Shown here: positions 12,571 to 24,472 of the stretch, piece by piece | How the letters are laid out: each line of letters starts with the position of its first letter | Position numbering within the stretch: the stretch's first letter is position 1 | Assembly: GCA_030867875.1 (NCBI GenBank) | Contig: JAOWCC010000442.1 | Coordinates: 558,001-622,000, forward strand | DNA length: 64,000 nucleotides | Origin: Actinernus sp. WN-2022 | Lineage: Eukaryota > Cnidaria > Anthozoa > Actiniaria > Actinernidae | Direction of reading: 5' to 3' | Made by a program: the position numbers and the translations under genes | The notes under the pieces: model-generated | What the model saw: the letters and a program-made list of their open reading frames with translations, nothing else | Databases searched by the model: none | Told to the model about the DNA's origin: nothing

Positions 12571-12762
12571 ATGGCAGCGAGTGGGAGTTTTGACTTAGCA
12601 AAACCTTTAATATCAGCTGTTTTTTTGTGTAAACCAAAGGTTCCTTCAAGTGCAATACCAAGATTTTTGTCTTTTCTAAAGCTGAGAGGTGCTTCATGGG
12701 CTTTGGACGTGAATTTATCACATATTATGCAACATGCTTTAAGATACACTCGTGAGACGTGA
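12571..12762 (+). CDS. Possible first exon or short element ORF, MAASGS...
   Basis: A 63-residue frame starts in a favourable context (AAGATGGCA) downstream of a locally GC-rich stretch holding a CCAATCAG box (12490) and CACGTG-like motifs, which resembles a promoter. The peptide (MAASGSFDLAKPLISAVFLC and onward) is not recognised. No intron donor is evident before the stop. It could be a decayed first exon of a mobile element or a chance frame. Confidence 0.25.
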   Translation: MAASGSFDLAKPLISAVFLCKPKVPSSAIPRFLSFLKLRGASWALDVNLSHIMQHALRYTRET

Positions 12763-13411
12763 CACTGACAGCTAGTCCGCTCTGCGATCAACACTGACTA
12801 TATATAAAGATAACAGCTTCTGAATGTAAGTAGCTGCTAATCTGAACATGATAACCCGTATACCAATTGACTGTCGTTGTGTTGTTATTTATTGTTATTA
12901 ACCTCTCGAAAGTGTAGTAGAAATTACCAGATTTCTCAGTTCTCTGACTGACAGGGGCCTTTTAAAAGAATTACAGTCGTTTTGCCCCCCATGCACATGA
13001 ATTTAAATGTTTATAAATTTGGGAACGAAAATCCAGCATGCAGTGAGTGAGTATAAACTGATTAAGTAATCAGAAATGAAGATTTTTTCAAATGAACGAT
13101 AAATGACTCTGATGTGGAAATCGCATATTTATCTGTGGCGTGTTATTGACACTGGTTTTATTTTGTTCTATTTCCCGGGTCTATTTACATCTGGCCTGTA
13201 CCTCTTTGTATTTGATTATTATTTAATGTTTTTTTTTAGAACTGACATAATGATATTATGTATAGAGTAGTGTATTTATCATTATTGCAAGTTTATAACA
13301 TAACTAAATTTGGTCCAGAACTGAGAGTATACTTACATGCAAGTGGCACTAGCTCTTTCTTTCCCTTTCCCTTCCCCTTTCTTGGCACAATTTTACGAAA
13401 TGTAATGGTTA
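12763..13411. other. No gene seen
   Basis: Unique AT-rich DNA between the frame above and the 1-kb element. No motifs recognised. Confidence 0.5.
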
Positions 13412-14437
13412 TGTTGTGGTTCAATTATATCTTTGGTTCAAATAATTTGAACCAGTACAAATTTTTTGAACCAGTACCATTTTTTTGAACCAGTACCATT
13501 TTTTTGAACCAGTACCATTTTTTTTTATCAGTTCAAATGCTTTTTTTTAGCTCAGCCGCAGCTGTGATTATTCTGTAAAAGTCGGCTCGGTTGACACAGT
13601 TTGTTCAGTTTCGGCAAACGATTTCACACGGGCGTAGAGGGAGGTTGAGTTTGCGAGTTTTTCTTGAGAACCCTAGCTCTAGGTGGGTAAGATCTTGTTT
13701 ACTGACCGGTTAGGGTTTTTTTATGGTTCAGGGTAGGGTTTTAGTTAGTTTAAAATTTCCAGCATAATTTTCCCACAAGTAGCCCAAGCTGAAATTCGCT
13801 GTAACATGGCACAGACATAGTTAAGGAACACAAGAAGACACTGTATAGGTTTTTGTCGAGTTTTATTCAAGATTTACGTTGTACATGGAAAACTAAAAAA
13901 TACCATACAAATGCTGTTAAATATTATACGGACCGTGTTGTCGTCCATGTAATTTTATTTCCAAGTCCGATTTTGTTAGCAGTGCGCATGTGTGAATAAA
14001 ATTAAGAGACTGGAAACAAATTAGCATAAGTAGAGGGACTGTGTTCGACGATTAGTCACCTATAGAATAAACGGTGGTGTAAAAATCAACAAGCGCTTCT
14101 GTGGCGCAGTGCGTTAATCGACTGGACTATCATCTACCAGGCGTTCCTCGTAATACTGCCTCAAGTTAAGCCCGACCGGGCGAGGTTAGTGGTATAGTAA
14201 CGTGTCTCAGGGGGGACACGGGAAAAGGAGGATGGGAGGGTAGAAAGTAGAGTGAAGAGAGGTTTGACAAAAAATATTTTGTAGGGGAGGGGTTGGTGGA
14301 TTTTTTTTTCTTTTTAGAATCTTGAAAAAATGAACCAGTTCAAAAAAATGGTACTGGTTCCAAATATTTGTACTGGTTCAAAACAATTGTACTGGTTCAA
14401 ATATATTTGTACCAGAGGTAATATTTGAACCACAACA
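13412..14437. mobile_element. 1026-bp non-autonomous element, TGTTGTGG ends, GTTA target duplication
   Basis: The left terminus TGTTGTGGTTCAA and the right terminus TTGAACCACAACA are complementary. GTTA flanks both sides (13408-13411 and 14438-14441). Just inside each end are tandem, inverted-oriented copies of TTTGAACCAGTACCA (four left, about four right). The interior carries a tRNA-like/5S-like segment (14091-14205) and a purine-rich tract. It is a small relative of the elements at 17190-29168, 31387 and 62774. No coding frame. Confidence 0.8.
14091..14205 (+). repeat. tRNA-like/5S-rRNA-like module, C-box deleted
   Basis: AAGCGCTTCTGTGGCGCAGT resembles a tRNA A-box region, and AAGTTAAGCCCGACCGGGC followed by GAGGTTAGT matches the middle of 5S rRNA. 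The 5S box C (GGATGGGTGACCG), present in the copies at 28791 and 31563, is missing here. It lies inside the 13412-14437 element. This is a transposon-embedded relic, not a functional RNA gene. Confidence 0.75.
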
Positions 14438-17185
14438 GTTACGTTCGGTATATATGCAGGCTACAAACGTTGTATTGTAAAACTCCCTGATGAAGTCTGC
14501 AGTAGGCAGACGAAACGCGTAGGAAATAAATACGTTTTACAACTAAAAGTTCGCAGACGTGCTGCTCACTAGTCTAGTTTAAAAAAAAAATGTTTTATGT
14601 ACATTTTTTTTAAAAGGTTGTTTTGATCAAACATTTTTACCTGATTTTGCTCAAATTTTAACAAACATTATACAATTTATTGACACAACTGATAATGTCA
14701 AAATGTTGACCCTATCACACATACATGTACACTACTAATGACATAATTGTAATGTAAGTCAACCCCACTTTTTTCACATTTTGCACCAGTACTTGAAATG
14801 TAGTTGAACAATTTTTTTTAAACAACTGGAAACTGCATGTTCAGACTCAGAATTTTATCAAAATCCCTTGGGTAGATTAGTTGGTGAAAAATTAGGGCTA
14901 TGAATATCACACCTTACTAATGTGTTAAAGTTGAAAGGACCGTAGCTTTCAGCCAATAGAAGTGATTAGATTCCAAACTGGTTAAAAGTATTTCCCAAAG
15001 CTTACTAAATATTGATGTCACATAAAATTGTGCTAGAAAACAGTCAGAAAATAAGTTGTGAATATTTCTTTTGACAGGGTAAAAATTTTGAAAAATGACA
15101 AAAACCTTAAAAATCTACACATTTCAGAGAAATAAAAAAAGGTTTTTGAGCATTAAATTCAATCTTTCATATGAATAACACCAATCCTATCACTGAAATT
15201 ATTTTGGTTTTGGATACTGCTTTGTTTACTGATCTAGAGTGGCCACATGTACAGCTGACTATCGGTATGATGCACAGGGTGTCAATGAGAATGAATCAAA
15301 CATTATTTTGGCTAACCACATACTCCATTCAGAGTCTTTAAAAAATACTCTATTAGCCACATTAATGCACAAGGGGAAATATGCATGCATGTAGTGGTAT
15401 TATTTAATTCATGTAACCATTTTAGGTGCAAACACTTAACCCATATCCAATGAAAAACAACACATTTACACTTAGTTGACCCAATACTTTGCATGGCTAA
15501 AGTGAATACATGTAAGTTGCACTATAAATATCTGGTCTGTCAACCACTTAATTACATACAATGTACCAATCATGTATGGACCACTCGCCAACCATGTATC
15601 AACCACTAACATGTGATCATGCACCTACAGTATCAACCACTTTATACCTTTATACCATGAACCACTAAACGACCACCTATCAACCACATCACTGTATACC
15701 AACAGCCTCCCATTACCACTAATCAACCATACATTTATGGTGCAACGTATTCACATTTATTAGCCATAAACCGTAAACAACATTATTTATTCTTTTAATT
15801 TGGGTCAATTAACCCATTCCTCTAGTGTATAAATTTTGCCTTTGAGAATGATTCTGACCTGATTGCAGCATACATGTATATATATATATATATACACACA
15901 AATGACCATTTAAGTACACAGAGCATAATATATTGAATCGAAGTTGCTATTGTGAAAGAAAGAACAAAATTAGATCAAACTTTCCAAGAATTTTAATTAC
16001 TTAAGCTAGTACAGCTGTATGTATTAATTTAAAAAGAACAATAAATTGAATTGGATGGCTTGAATGTTTACACCCAATAGTATTATCTTGTACACTGCTT
16101 AATATTCAAATGTCAGTGTTGAAAAGCGAAATTAAATTAGCCCACTTTAATGAATTCAGTTGATGTGGCACTAAAAATTAATCTTACCTTGAGAGCAAAG
16201 TAAGAAAGACAAAAAAAACATTATGTTAGTTAAGTGTCCCTGAGAAAATATAAGACTATATATCCACTCAATGACAAAATGAGATAAGAGGTTTCATCAG
16301 CTTGCATTGAGACAAACACTCCAGGAATTGAGGTCATTCCATCTTTAATGTACTGTGGGGATGTGACACCAGGACTACCTGTCCCAGGCATTGCAGTTTC
16401 CGTTGATGTATTGGATTACGGTGTAGCAGATACGGAGTATTGCTGGAAGTACTTCTGGAAGACCTTTAATTTGCAGTGGGGTAAAAAATAACTTCATTAG
16501 CCACATTCATATGACTGTACATTGATCTCCATGTATACAAGGCAGTAAATGCAAAACATAATTATACGTAAGTACTGTATACTTATTATTATATGGATGT
16601 GAGTGTTTTACTGAAAATAACCCCTTATTAAGCTAGAACTCTGGGTCTTAAGTGCTGCATTTTCCATATAATTTATATCCTCATTTAAAGTGAAAAATAT
16701 CAATGACATCAAATTTATAATTGCCAGCCTTACAGCTTTTAACTACAAATATGGTGCATGGCTCAGGTTTGTGTAATTCACAGAGGAAGATAAAAACTTA
16801 CTAGAATCAGAGTAGCAAGAAAATTAAACTTTTGGGCAATGAAAGCCAACTATGATCTAAAAACTTTAAAGATTTTCTCAACTGCAATGAAGAGACGAGA
16901 ACCCGATGAAATTATTCCAGAAGAGCTTTGATTAAAATCATGAAGATTCAAGAAGTACTGACACTGTAAGTAAAACAAATTAATAGATAACTAAAGAATA
17001 AAAAGAAAAATTATTACATGGTGGTGCTAAGATATGAAACTTATCCTCGAAAGTTGAAAACATTTCAAGAGTAATGTTGAGAATTCAAACCTTTGAACAA
17101 GAGTTGACAATATATAATGCACCAGACAATTGACACCACGGCCCCCTGTAACATAGTGGATTAACATATTTTTCTCTCATATATG
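14438..17185. other. No gene seen; simple repeats
   Basis: AT-rich. A (TA)n microsatellite lies at about 15876-15894, and loosely repeated CAACCAC motifs lie at 15540-15740. No frame over 60 codons shows any recognised motif. Confidence 0.5.
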
Positions 17186-17209
17186 TATATGTTGTAGGTT
17201 GTTTCTCAA

Positions 17210-17412
17210 TTCAGGTTGTTTTTATAGTCGGGGAGCAAGGGTCGGAAAAAAATGGTTTCGTTCAACCCACTCCACAGTAAAGGTTTGACAACGGATTCTA
17301 GTAGAGTGAACACTCCTAATTAACGCTAGGTACGTTGTAGTCTCGGATTGTGGTATCAGTTCCGAGTTACAGCGATGTTTTGGTCGGCTACCGGAAGTGC
17401 AGCATGAAAACG
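17210..17412. repeat. Inner inverted repeat, left arm
   Basis: AGGTTGTTTTTATAGTCGGG, then TTCGTTCAACCCACTCCACA and so on to CAGCATGAAAACGAGGCT, is repeated inverted at 26052-26272 with scattered mismatches. It encloses the FEN-like gene and probably marks the ends of the gene-carrying unit. Confidence 0.8.
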
Positions 17413-19986
17413 AGGCTAAGATAAAATATTTGAAATACTCGTTGTATTTTTAAATTAATCGTACAGAAACGTAATAAAAATATAAAAATACGTTGCCCTC
17501 TGTCGCCTAGACTGTTAATGGTAGTATTAATATGTACTATTGTACTCTTGTCCCCTCAGACGCGTGGAAGAATGGCACGAAAGGTTTCGTTTTAAGGTCC
17601 CGTCCACATGCATACGTTTTTAACCTATCTATTTTATTGTTTAGGTAATGACTTGCACACCTTTTGTTCTCCTATAGGGAAATAAACGCATACATTTAGA
17701 AGTTTCTTGGGACGCATCCACGCTTTTTTCTATTGTGCAAGTTAATCAGCTGATTGTTTTGGATTCTCATGAGGACGCCTGAAACAATAGAACAACGAAA
17801 ACACGTATGCACCATGAACATGGGCTAATAACTAAACCTGCAACTTACAAAAAGTATTCACTTTATTACCTACGGTGTAAGCTGCGATTGTCTTTCCTAA
17901 TCATCGCAGTATGAAACATCCGAAGCATCTGAGTCATAACGAAACACCCTGTTCGGATTATGGCTTCTTTCAGCATCACCCATGCAGTTTACGTTGCAAG
18001 CCTCAGTGCAAGTCCGTTATTGCTACAAGAGCAGTTCTGCGTGCATGCGCTCTTCTTACACTGGCAGTTTGTCAGTTCCAGGATGCTTGCTGGCCTGGTT
18101 GTTTTGTCATCAGGAGAGGGTACGGCGTGTTATCCTCGATGATCCAGCCGTGACTGTCAGGTGAGGGCAACTCTTGTCTTGCTACGAGTGCTTTTCTCCA
18201 CACACATGTCTGATAATCTGCCCTTTTGATGTGTTGATATCGAGCTTCATCGACTGTGGCTGCAACCCTGTTTGACACTGCATACAAACTGAAAATTAAT
18301 GCTTCGACATTTTCTGCTGCTTGTTCATTGACCTCAAGCGTCTGTCCCACATTTGCAAGACTCTGTTGGTGTGGATAGTATTTAAGGATGACCTTCCATG
18401 CTTTCTTCTTGCCAATGCCAGACAGTGCACTAGTCGAGTCGCATCCTGTCAGAACATGGAATGCTGGAAGGGCTTTGCACAGCTGTTGTCCAAGACCTTG
18501 TGACACCTTGGTAAACCTTGTGGGCTGGTATATACCTTAGGTGATTCTTGACTCGGGTACGGAACCATAACTTCTGACACCCAATGTCGTCATAGTGAGA
18601 TACACAGAGAAGTATAACATCTGTGTCTGGTGACTGAATTACAATCCTCTGCGCATCGGCTTGGGCAGCGTGTTTGGCATGTAATATCAGCCTGGCATCT
18701 GCCTCCTCGTGATCTGCTTTCAATGTCGGGACGAATTCACACTGGTCTTTCTTGATGCACAAAGCACTGAAGTTCTCCATTCTTTAATCCTCCACCAATA
18801 ACAAGTTTGTTGAAACGGAGTCCTTGCTTTCCGATTTCACACAAGGTCTCTGTGAGAAAGGCGCAGCGGTTGACTTTATTTTTTTGCAATTAGAAATATA
18901 CTTTGGCCACACTGCTTTGGGACTGGTGTGGATGTTCCATAAATCCTCACTTCTAAAGCGTTTGCTAGGCTACGCTTCTTTCTCTCCTCTGCCTTGATGG
19001 AGAGATCACAGTACTAGTCGAAGACGACATTAATCGACTACAGTTACCATCATGGGAACTAGTTATCACTTCGTAAAACTTGACAGCAAGCTCGCCAAAT
19101 GTAGCTACCCCTCCAAATTTAAGCATCTGAATCAGTGCCATACCATCAACGGTGTAGACAGTAGGCATCTGTTATAGGGAAAACAACCTAGGCTCCACGG
19201 TTACGTTCTTCTCTAAGATTGATAAGTGTACGCTCTTGGTCGTTTTCTGAGGCTGCCATCGGCGTGAACTAGAACGGCGTATGGCACCGTAGAAAGCTCA
19301 AAACTAAGGAGTCGACCTCTTTGATGTTAACTTGCCGAACCTTAGCAACGATGAGCAACCTTACAAAGAGATCCCTGTCTTCAACTATGGTGACGAGCTT
19401 CTCGTTTGTAGCTTCGACACTGGTCTTCTTTATTGTGGTGCTGAAGGTCTTAATCGTGAGGCTCGGTATTGGATCCCAGAAGCTTACCACATTTGAATTT
19501 AATAGGCGTTTCTCGACGAAACTATTCATCTGTACCTGTCCCTAATCGGTGCTTCGTACTAGTTGTTCGCCCACTGCTGCAGGCAGTACAAACCAGTTGC
19601 GATTTTACAGAGAGCGTAATTGTCTCTTGAAAAGGGATCCTTCATCAAACCTAACGTGAAACAATCGACTAATTCCTGAACAACTTTCTCATCGCGTTGT
19701 ACTCTCTTAGGGGCTGCCTCCTTGTGGGTTCCAACTCGATCTGGTTCCTTAATGCCACACATCTGCTTGACTGCTGTTGTTATAGCTGCTCTTTCGTGGC
19801 TGGTTAAAAACCATCGTCTAAGCGCATCTGGGTTGACACTGATCCCAATGATACCCTTTAGACTTGGAATCTAAATTAATTGACTGTTCGAGTGCCATGC
19901 CAGTCCACACTTTGGCAAATGGCTGGATTGAGCGGCTCACTGCGTGCTTTCCATCCATGAACTGTTCGTGCACTGCAAGATGCTTT

Positions 19987-20082
19987 ATACTCTTATCACC
20001 TTGAAACGAGCATAAAACATTTAATAGCTAAACTGCATTAAACACAAACAACAGGTCGGGTGTGGGCATTTCGTTTATTGAT
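19987..20082 (-). repeat. Split direct repeat B2
   Basis: 96 bp starting (plus strand) ATACTCTTATCACC and ending TTTATTGAT. It matches 20383-20478 with a single difference (GTCGGG against GTCAGG). It forms the outer end of the YR element against the host sequence GATGCTTT. Confidence 0.85.
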
Positions 20083-20208
20083 ACTTGTCGGACATGCATG
20101 TATGCTTTGTTAATTATATATACAGTAGTACATAATGTTGTCAAATCAAGTCTATATATTAGATGTGTAGTCAGTACATTTCCTCTATTCTTAACATATG
20201 TCTTAAAG

Positions 20209-20379
20209 AAAATTTAGGTATCATTTACGTAGAGAAACGCCTTCGATTGATTCTTACATATTAACCAGTCCTCTTTATACACCCTCACGTTTTCCCAACG
20301 GGATTATATAACTTGTTTATATAACATAACGCCTTAATTCCTACCTACTTGTGTACATTCCGTAACGCTACAAAATATA
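20209..20379 (-). repeat. Split direct repeat A2
   Basis: 171 bp that appear identical to 24302-24472. It abuts B1 through the TTT core at 20380-20382, reproducing the junction that a circular intermediate would have. Confidence 0.85.
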
Positions 20380-20382
20380 TTT

Positions 20383-20478
20383 ATACTCTTATCACCTTGA
20401 AACGAGCATAAAACATTTAATAGCTAAACTGCATTAAACACAAACAACAGGTCAGGTGTGGGCATTTCGTTTATTGAT
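20383..20478 (-). repeat. Split direct repeat B1
   Basis: 96-bp copy of B2, directly beside A2. Together with A2 it is the internal junction diagnostic of PAT/Ngaro-like elements. Confidence 0.85.
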
Positions 20479-20999
20479 GCCCCACCTTCGATGATAAAGA
20501 AAGACCATGATGCAAGCTAAACATTAAACTTCTAGAAACTGAAAGCAAAGAATCAAGTTTTCCTTGACATAAGTAACCATCTTTTGCTCAAAATGATGCT
20601 GAAAAAGGCGATTACTAATTCCAGCGTTAGCAGCAGCCGAGGCAACATTTATTAATTTAAGCAAAGCTTAATAATTAGGTTGTACCACGACCTGCAAGCG
20701 ACTAATACATATTAAGTCAATCTTCATAAGGTACAATAATCGTGACTATAAAATGATATACCATAACTTGAAATTGTATTAAAGTTATGGCTGCACTATA
20801 ACAAACATATCCAGTTAAAACTGAAAATTCCTGAGATTAAAGTTTGGATATGTAAAAACTGAAATAAAATATATCAATTAAAACCTATTGTATTTAAAAT
20901 TAATAGTCCTTTAGTCCTTAATTTATTTATGTAAGAATGATTGTAGACTTCAACGTGCAATTAGAGTTATAGAGGCTTATTATTATTCAAATAGGACTG

Positions 21000-22200
21000 T
21001 TTACATGTCTTTGGAAGTCTAACTGAAACATCTTCGGTTGGCCTCTGGTGTAGTTGGTAGCTGAGTAGACTTGGCTCTTTCGACTTGAAAACTCAATCCT
21101 TATCCTTCTGCCTCAGATTAAGGAACTGTACAGTACTTCAATGCAAACGTTTGTTGACCTTGTAAAAGGAGATAAAAAACAGTAATATGTTAGAACAGGC
21201 CCAGTGGCCGCGACGTGATGCACAGACCACATAATAAACACAGGCTTACACAGTGTGTCGTTCCAGTGAACACAAGGTTAATACGAGCCAGTGCCGTTAT
21301 ACTGCCGTACTGTCTAAATCGGCTAGTTATTTAGCGGTAAAATGATCAAATAGTAACAGTGTATGTCGTTCCAGTGAACATAAGGTTAATGAGCCAGTGC
21401 TGTTATAGTGCCGTTCTGTCTAGACGGGCTAGTTATATAGCAGTAAAACTCTGCTCCAACAGTAACCGAGATGGTGTGCTAAGTTTCAGAAACGAGCAAT
21501 GATTTTATATTATATTAAACCAGTGTTTCAAAGACTTTTCAATTCTAAACAGACAAAATCACTATAGCAAATTATGTCTACCGTATTCCGTAACTGGTAG
21601 AATTAATGCCTTTACAATGGCTAGCAGTCTAGACCATTTAAGATACTGCCGTACTCTCTAGCAGTCTAGATCGGCCAGTTAAAATAATTAGCGGTAATAA
21701 ATGCTCCATCGAGCAATAAAAGCACTGTATCGTATTGAGTTGTATTATTAAACTGCCATTCTCAACCTGAGACAAAATCAAAGTAGAATTAATGCCTTTA
21801 CACTGGCTAGCAGTCTAGACCAGTTAAGATACTGCCGTACTCTCTAGCAGTCTAGATCGGCCAGTTAAAATAATTAGCGGTAATAAATGCTCCATCGAGA
21901 AATAAAAACACTGTATCGTATTGAGTTGCATTATTAAACTGCGATTCTCAACAGACAAAATCAATAGCAAATTGTCTACCGTAAACCGAGACAAAATCAA
22001 AGTAGAATTAATGCCTTTACACTGGCTAGCAGTCTATACCAGTTAAGATACTGCCATACTCTCTTGCAGTCTAGACCGGCCAGTTAAAATAACTAACGGT
22101 AAATGCTCATTGAGCAATAAAAACATACTGTACTGCATTATATTATTAAACTGCCATTCTCAACAGACAAAAATCAATAACAAATTGTCTAAATGTTATA
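21000..22200. repeat. Tandem arrays inside the YR retrotransposon
   Basis: Two subarrays are seen. CGTTCCAGTGAACA...GGTTAATACGAGCCAGTGC is present twice (about 21258 and 21368). A unit of about 185-230 bp, CACTGGCTAGCAGTCTAGAC...TGCTCCATCGAG...CTGTATCGTATTGAG, is present three times (about 21610, 21793 and 22015). No coding sequence survives here, where RNase H and recombinase would be expected. Confidence 0.75.
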
Positions 22201-23022
22201 CCAAAAACTAATATTGTTTTTACACTGGCAGTAGCAGACATGCTTTACGATTCTTTTCTGTACTGGGAAATATCGGTACCAACGTAACGAGCAGCTAGAA
22301 TTCACCAGCCCAACTTGCGGCCACGGAATCAATGCCTATCATATCTGTATTTAAGTACTTTGAATAAAATCAAGAAACTTTACGTTTTTTAAAAAACTAT
22401 CAAAACAGTCGATTGGGAGCAAGGTCCCGGCCAGTAAGACGTAGCTGCACAAAAATAAGAGTCTTTCACTCTCCAGTCTTAATAAACAACAACATAATCC
22501 GCATTCTTATTGAGAGTACGAGGTATCCATTCTGGTTCGATGTCAACGTTATTTACTTTGGCACAATAGCATTTATTTAACACCTAATTTTTGCAAATGA
22601 TCTTTCATGTTGCCAGAATAAACAAGTTTGAACTGCTTAATTGTCCATGAACCACTTAACAATAGTATCGGATAGTAAGTGTACAAAATTATACAGAGCA
22701 AAATTAACATATTCGTTATTTTCCTCCAAGTGGAGCTTTGTTTCATTTCTAGCGAGTCCCAATTCTTATGCATTACCATCGATATAAAGGCAGCACAACC
22801 GATATCACTCAGTGACACGTACGTGCGTCTGTATGAACTATTCTAGTTGGTAGACGGACAGTGTTCACAAGTGATTTCGACTAATATGGTTAGTCGGTGT
22901 GTTACGCTTCTAGAAGTGAATTCTCATAAATAGCGTCCAGGATTACAAAGGAATCCCACCTTGTCTAGCATTGATTATCGTCGTCTAGTTGTTGTTGACT
23001 ATCTTGATACTCAATATAATAT

Positions 23023-23470
23023 ACGCGAATATTGCAGTAACAGCTTCATAAGTTTCAGTAGTAAATATGTTAAGACCAGTACACAAAACAAATGGCAAAA
23101 CAGTAAACTTCTAGTACTTCATATAGCAACCACCGAATGGCCAGTAAAAACCTAACACTTATAGATCTAGCGAGAAAATCTCAGTATGGTGATAACCCGA
23201 TTTGACGAAAATTGCCGGTCGAATACAAAACATTGGCAAATGCCTATACCATCATCTAGGTAAACAGCTAATTTAAACGTTTTATTACGCGAATATTTCA
23301 CTAGCAGTCTCATAAGTTAAGTGAATATGTAAGGACTTGAACTTGGACCAGTTGACAAGCCAAATGGCAAGACCGTAAACTTGTATTATTTCGTAACAGC
23401 GCCGAATGGCCAGGAAAAACCGAACACTTATTGATCTAGCGAGAAAATCTCAATATGGTGATAACCAGGT
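23023..23470. repeat. Two-copy direct repeat inside the YR retrotransposon
   Basis: ACGCGAATATT...AAATGGCAA, followed by CCGAATGGCCAG and TAGATCTAGCGAGAAAATCTC-like text, occurs at about 23023-23200 and again at 23288-23470, diverged by about a fifth. Non-coding. Confidence 0.7.
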
Positions 23471-23584
23471 TTAATATCAGACGGATAAAGCCAATTTGAC
23501 GAAAGATCTAACAGACGATCAAGCATAGGCTTGGCATCTACAGATAACAGGCATTCGGATATCTAAGGTTCTAGTAAAAGCCTA

Positions 23585-23837
23585 TTTTCACCGTTTGACT
23601 GAATGGAAACATACACAATGGATTTACCACCGTAGGGGCGAAGCTGCATTCCAATACTGATTCAACAGCTAACAGAGTAATAGTAGCCTTCTGTACGAAT
23701 TCACTGTTTTGAATTACTAACTTATTGTTACTAAACCGCGCCAGGGCGGGAGTAGTACAAAACGGAAAGTTATATTGCTCAAGAACAGTTTGCTGAATAA
23801 ATTGAGCTCCTGTAAAGTGCTCGCAAAATCCAAACAT
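23585..23837 (-). pseudogene. Reverse-transcriptase N-terminal fragment of the DIRS-like element
   Basis: The frame aligns by eye to the region just before RT motif 1 of DIRS/Ngaro elements: a PF segment, FSNNKLVIQNSEFVQKA for the conserved NNK...FV...I, then a LL...V.E segment and PTVVNPL. A frameshift follows where S-V-x-Q-S-x-G-K-x-R-L would be expected; the second half is legible in the next frame (QTVKIGF against QSNGKNRL). The catalytic core is absent. It supports the assignment of the surrounding element. Confidence 0.65.
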
Positions 23838-23869
23838 CTGAACTAGTCTTCCTTAGACCTTTTTTCAGA

Positions 23870-24298
23870 TATCACTATTTTCGCTGTATAACGCGTAGTT
23901 ACGTTCAAGCGTGCTCATTTTCAAAGAATTGGAAATTTCAGACGACAGATTATACTTAGCTTTTCCTAGCCTGTGCACAGTATCTTCGTACTTCTTGTCC
24001 GCCATACTTTCAATTGGTTGTGGTCGTACTTGTCGAGGTACGGCTATTGGTTATTTGAACATGCGCGGTGAGAGACATCCTGTACTGTTTATTCCCTCTG
24101 ATCCTCGCACGTGGCTCTCTTTTCTGCGACACGACGTAGCTTCTTTACAGCACTAAAATCTTCGGCCAGCTCATCAGACTCTGTATTCTTCATGAACTGT
24201 CCCAGTCAGCAAAGCTTCCATATTCGAAGAGCCATGCAGTTGCTCTTTGAAGAGACTACGGGAGTTTCGGTTTCGCTTACCAGTTCTGGGTCCGACAT
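23870..24298 (-). pseudogene. First ORF remnant of the DIRS-like element
   Basis: Starts MSDPELVSETETPVVSS at 24298, four bases from repeat A1, hits a TGA at 24208-24206, and continues in frame with an acidic then basic stretch (DELAEDFSAVKKLRRVAEKR). A second coherent piece is KKYEDTVHRLGKAKYNLSSE near 23990-23930. Position and charge pattern fit a gag-like first ORF. It is broken by at least one stop and a frameshift. Confidence 0.45.
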
Positions 24299-24301
24299 CT
24301 A

Positions 24302-24472
24302 AAAATTTAGGTATCATTTACGTAGAGAAACGCCTTCGATTGATTCTTACATATTAACCAGTCCTCTTTATACACCCTCACGTTTTCCCAACGGGATTAT
24401 ATAACTTGTTTATATAACATAACGCCTTAATTCCTACCTACTTGTGTACATTCCGTAACGCTACAAAATATA
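24302..24472 (-). repeat. Split direct repeat A1
   Basis: 171 bp that appear identical to A2 (20209-20379). The outer end (plus strand) CTACAAAATATA abuts the core TTT and the host codons reading ELQQ on the minus strand. Confidence 0.85.

Larger units (their letters stand above)
19987..24472 (-). mobile_element. DIRS/Ngaro-type tyrosine-recombinase retrotransposon, internally degraded
   Basis: Read on the minus strand the order is A1 (24472-24302), interior, B1 (20478-20383), A2 (20379-20209), a 126-bp spacer, B2 (20082-19987). This A1-ORFs-B1-A2-B2 plan is the split direct repeat arrangement of PAT/Ngaro elements. A1 and A2 are 171 bp and appear identical; B1 and B2 are 96 bp with one mismatch. 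All three junctions share AAA (plus-strand TTT at 19984, 20380 and 24473), and no target duplication exists, as expected for recombinase-mediated insertion. It sits in the FEN-like gene; removing it leaves a LQQKH codon run in frame. An RT amino-terminal fragment and a gag-like start remain. RT core, RNase H and recombinase are not recognisable. Confidence 0.8.

Noticed and set aside
19984..20480. Ordinary LTR pair or tandem MITE
   Set aside because: The blocks occur in A-B/B-A split order with a shared 3-bp core and no target duplication, which fits split direct repeats better than LTRs (no TG..CA ends) or MITEs (no inverted ends).
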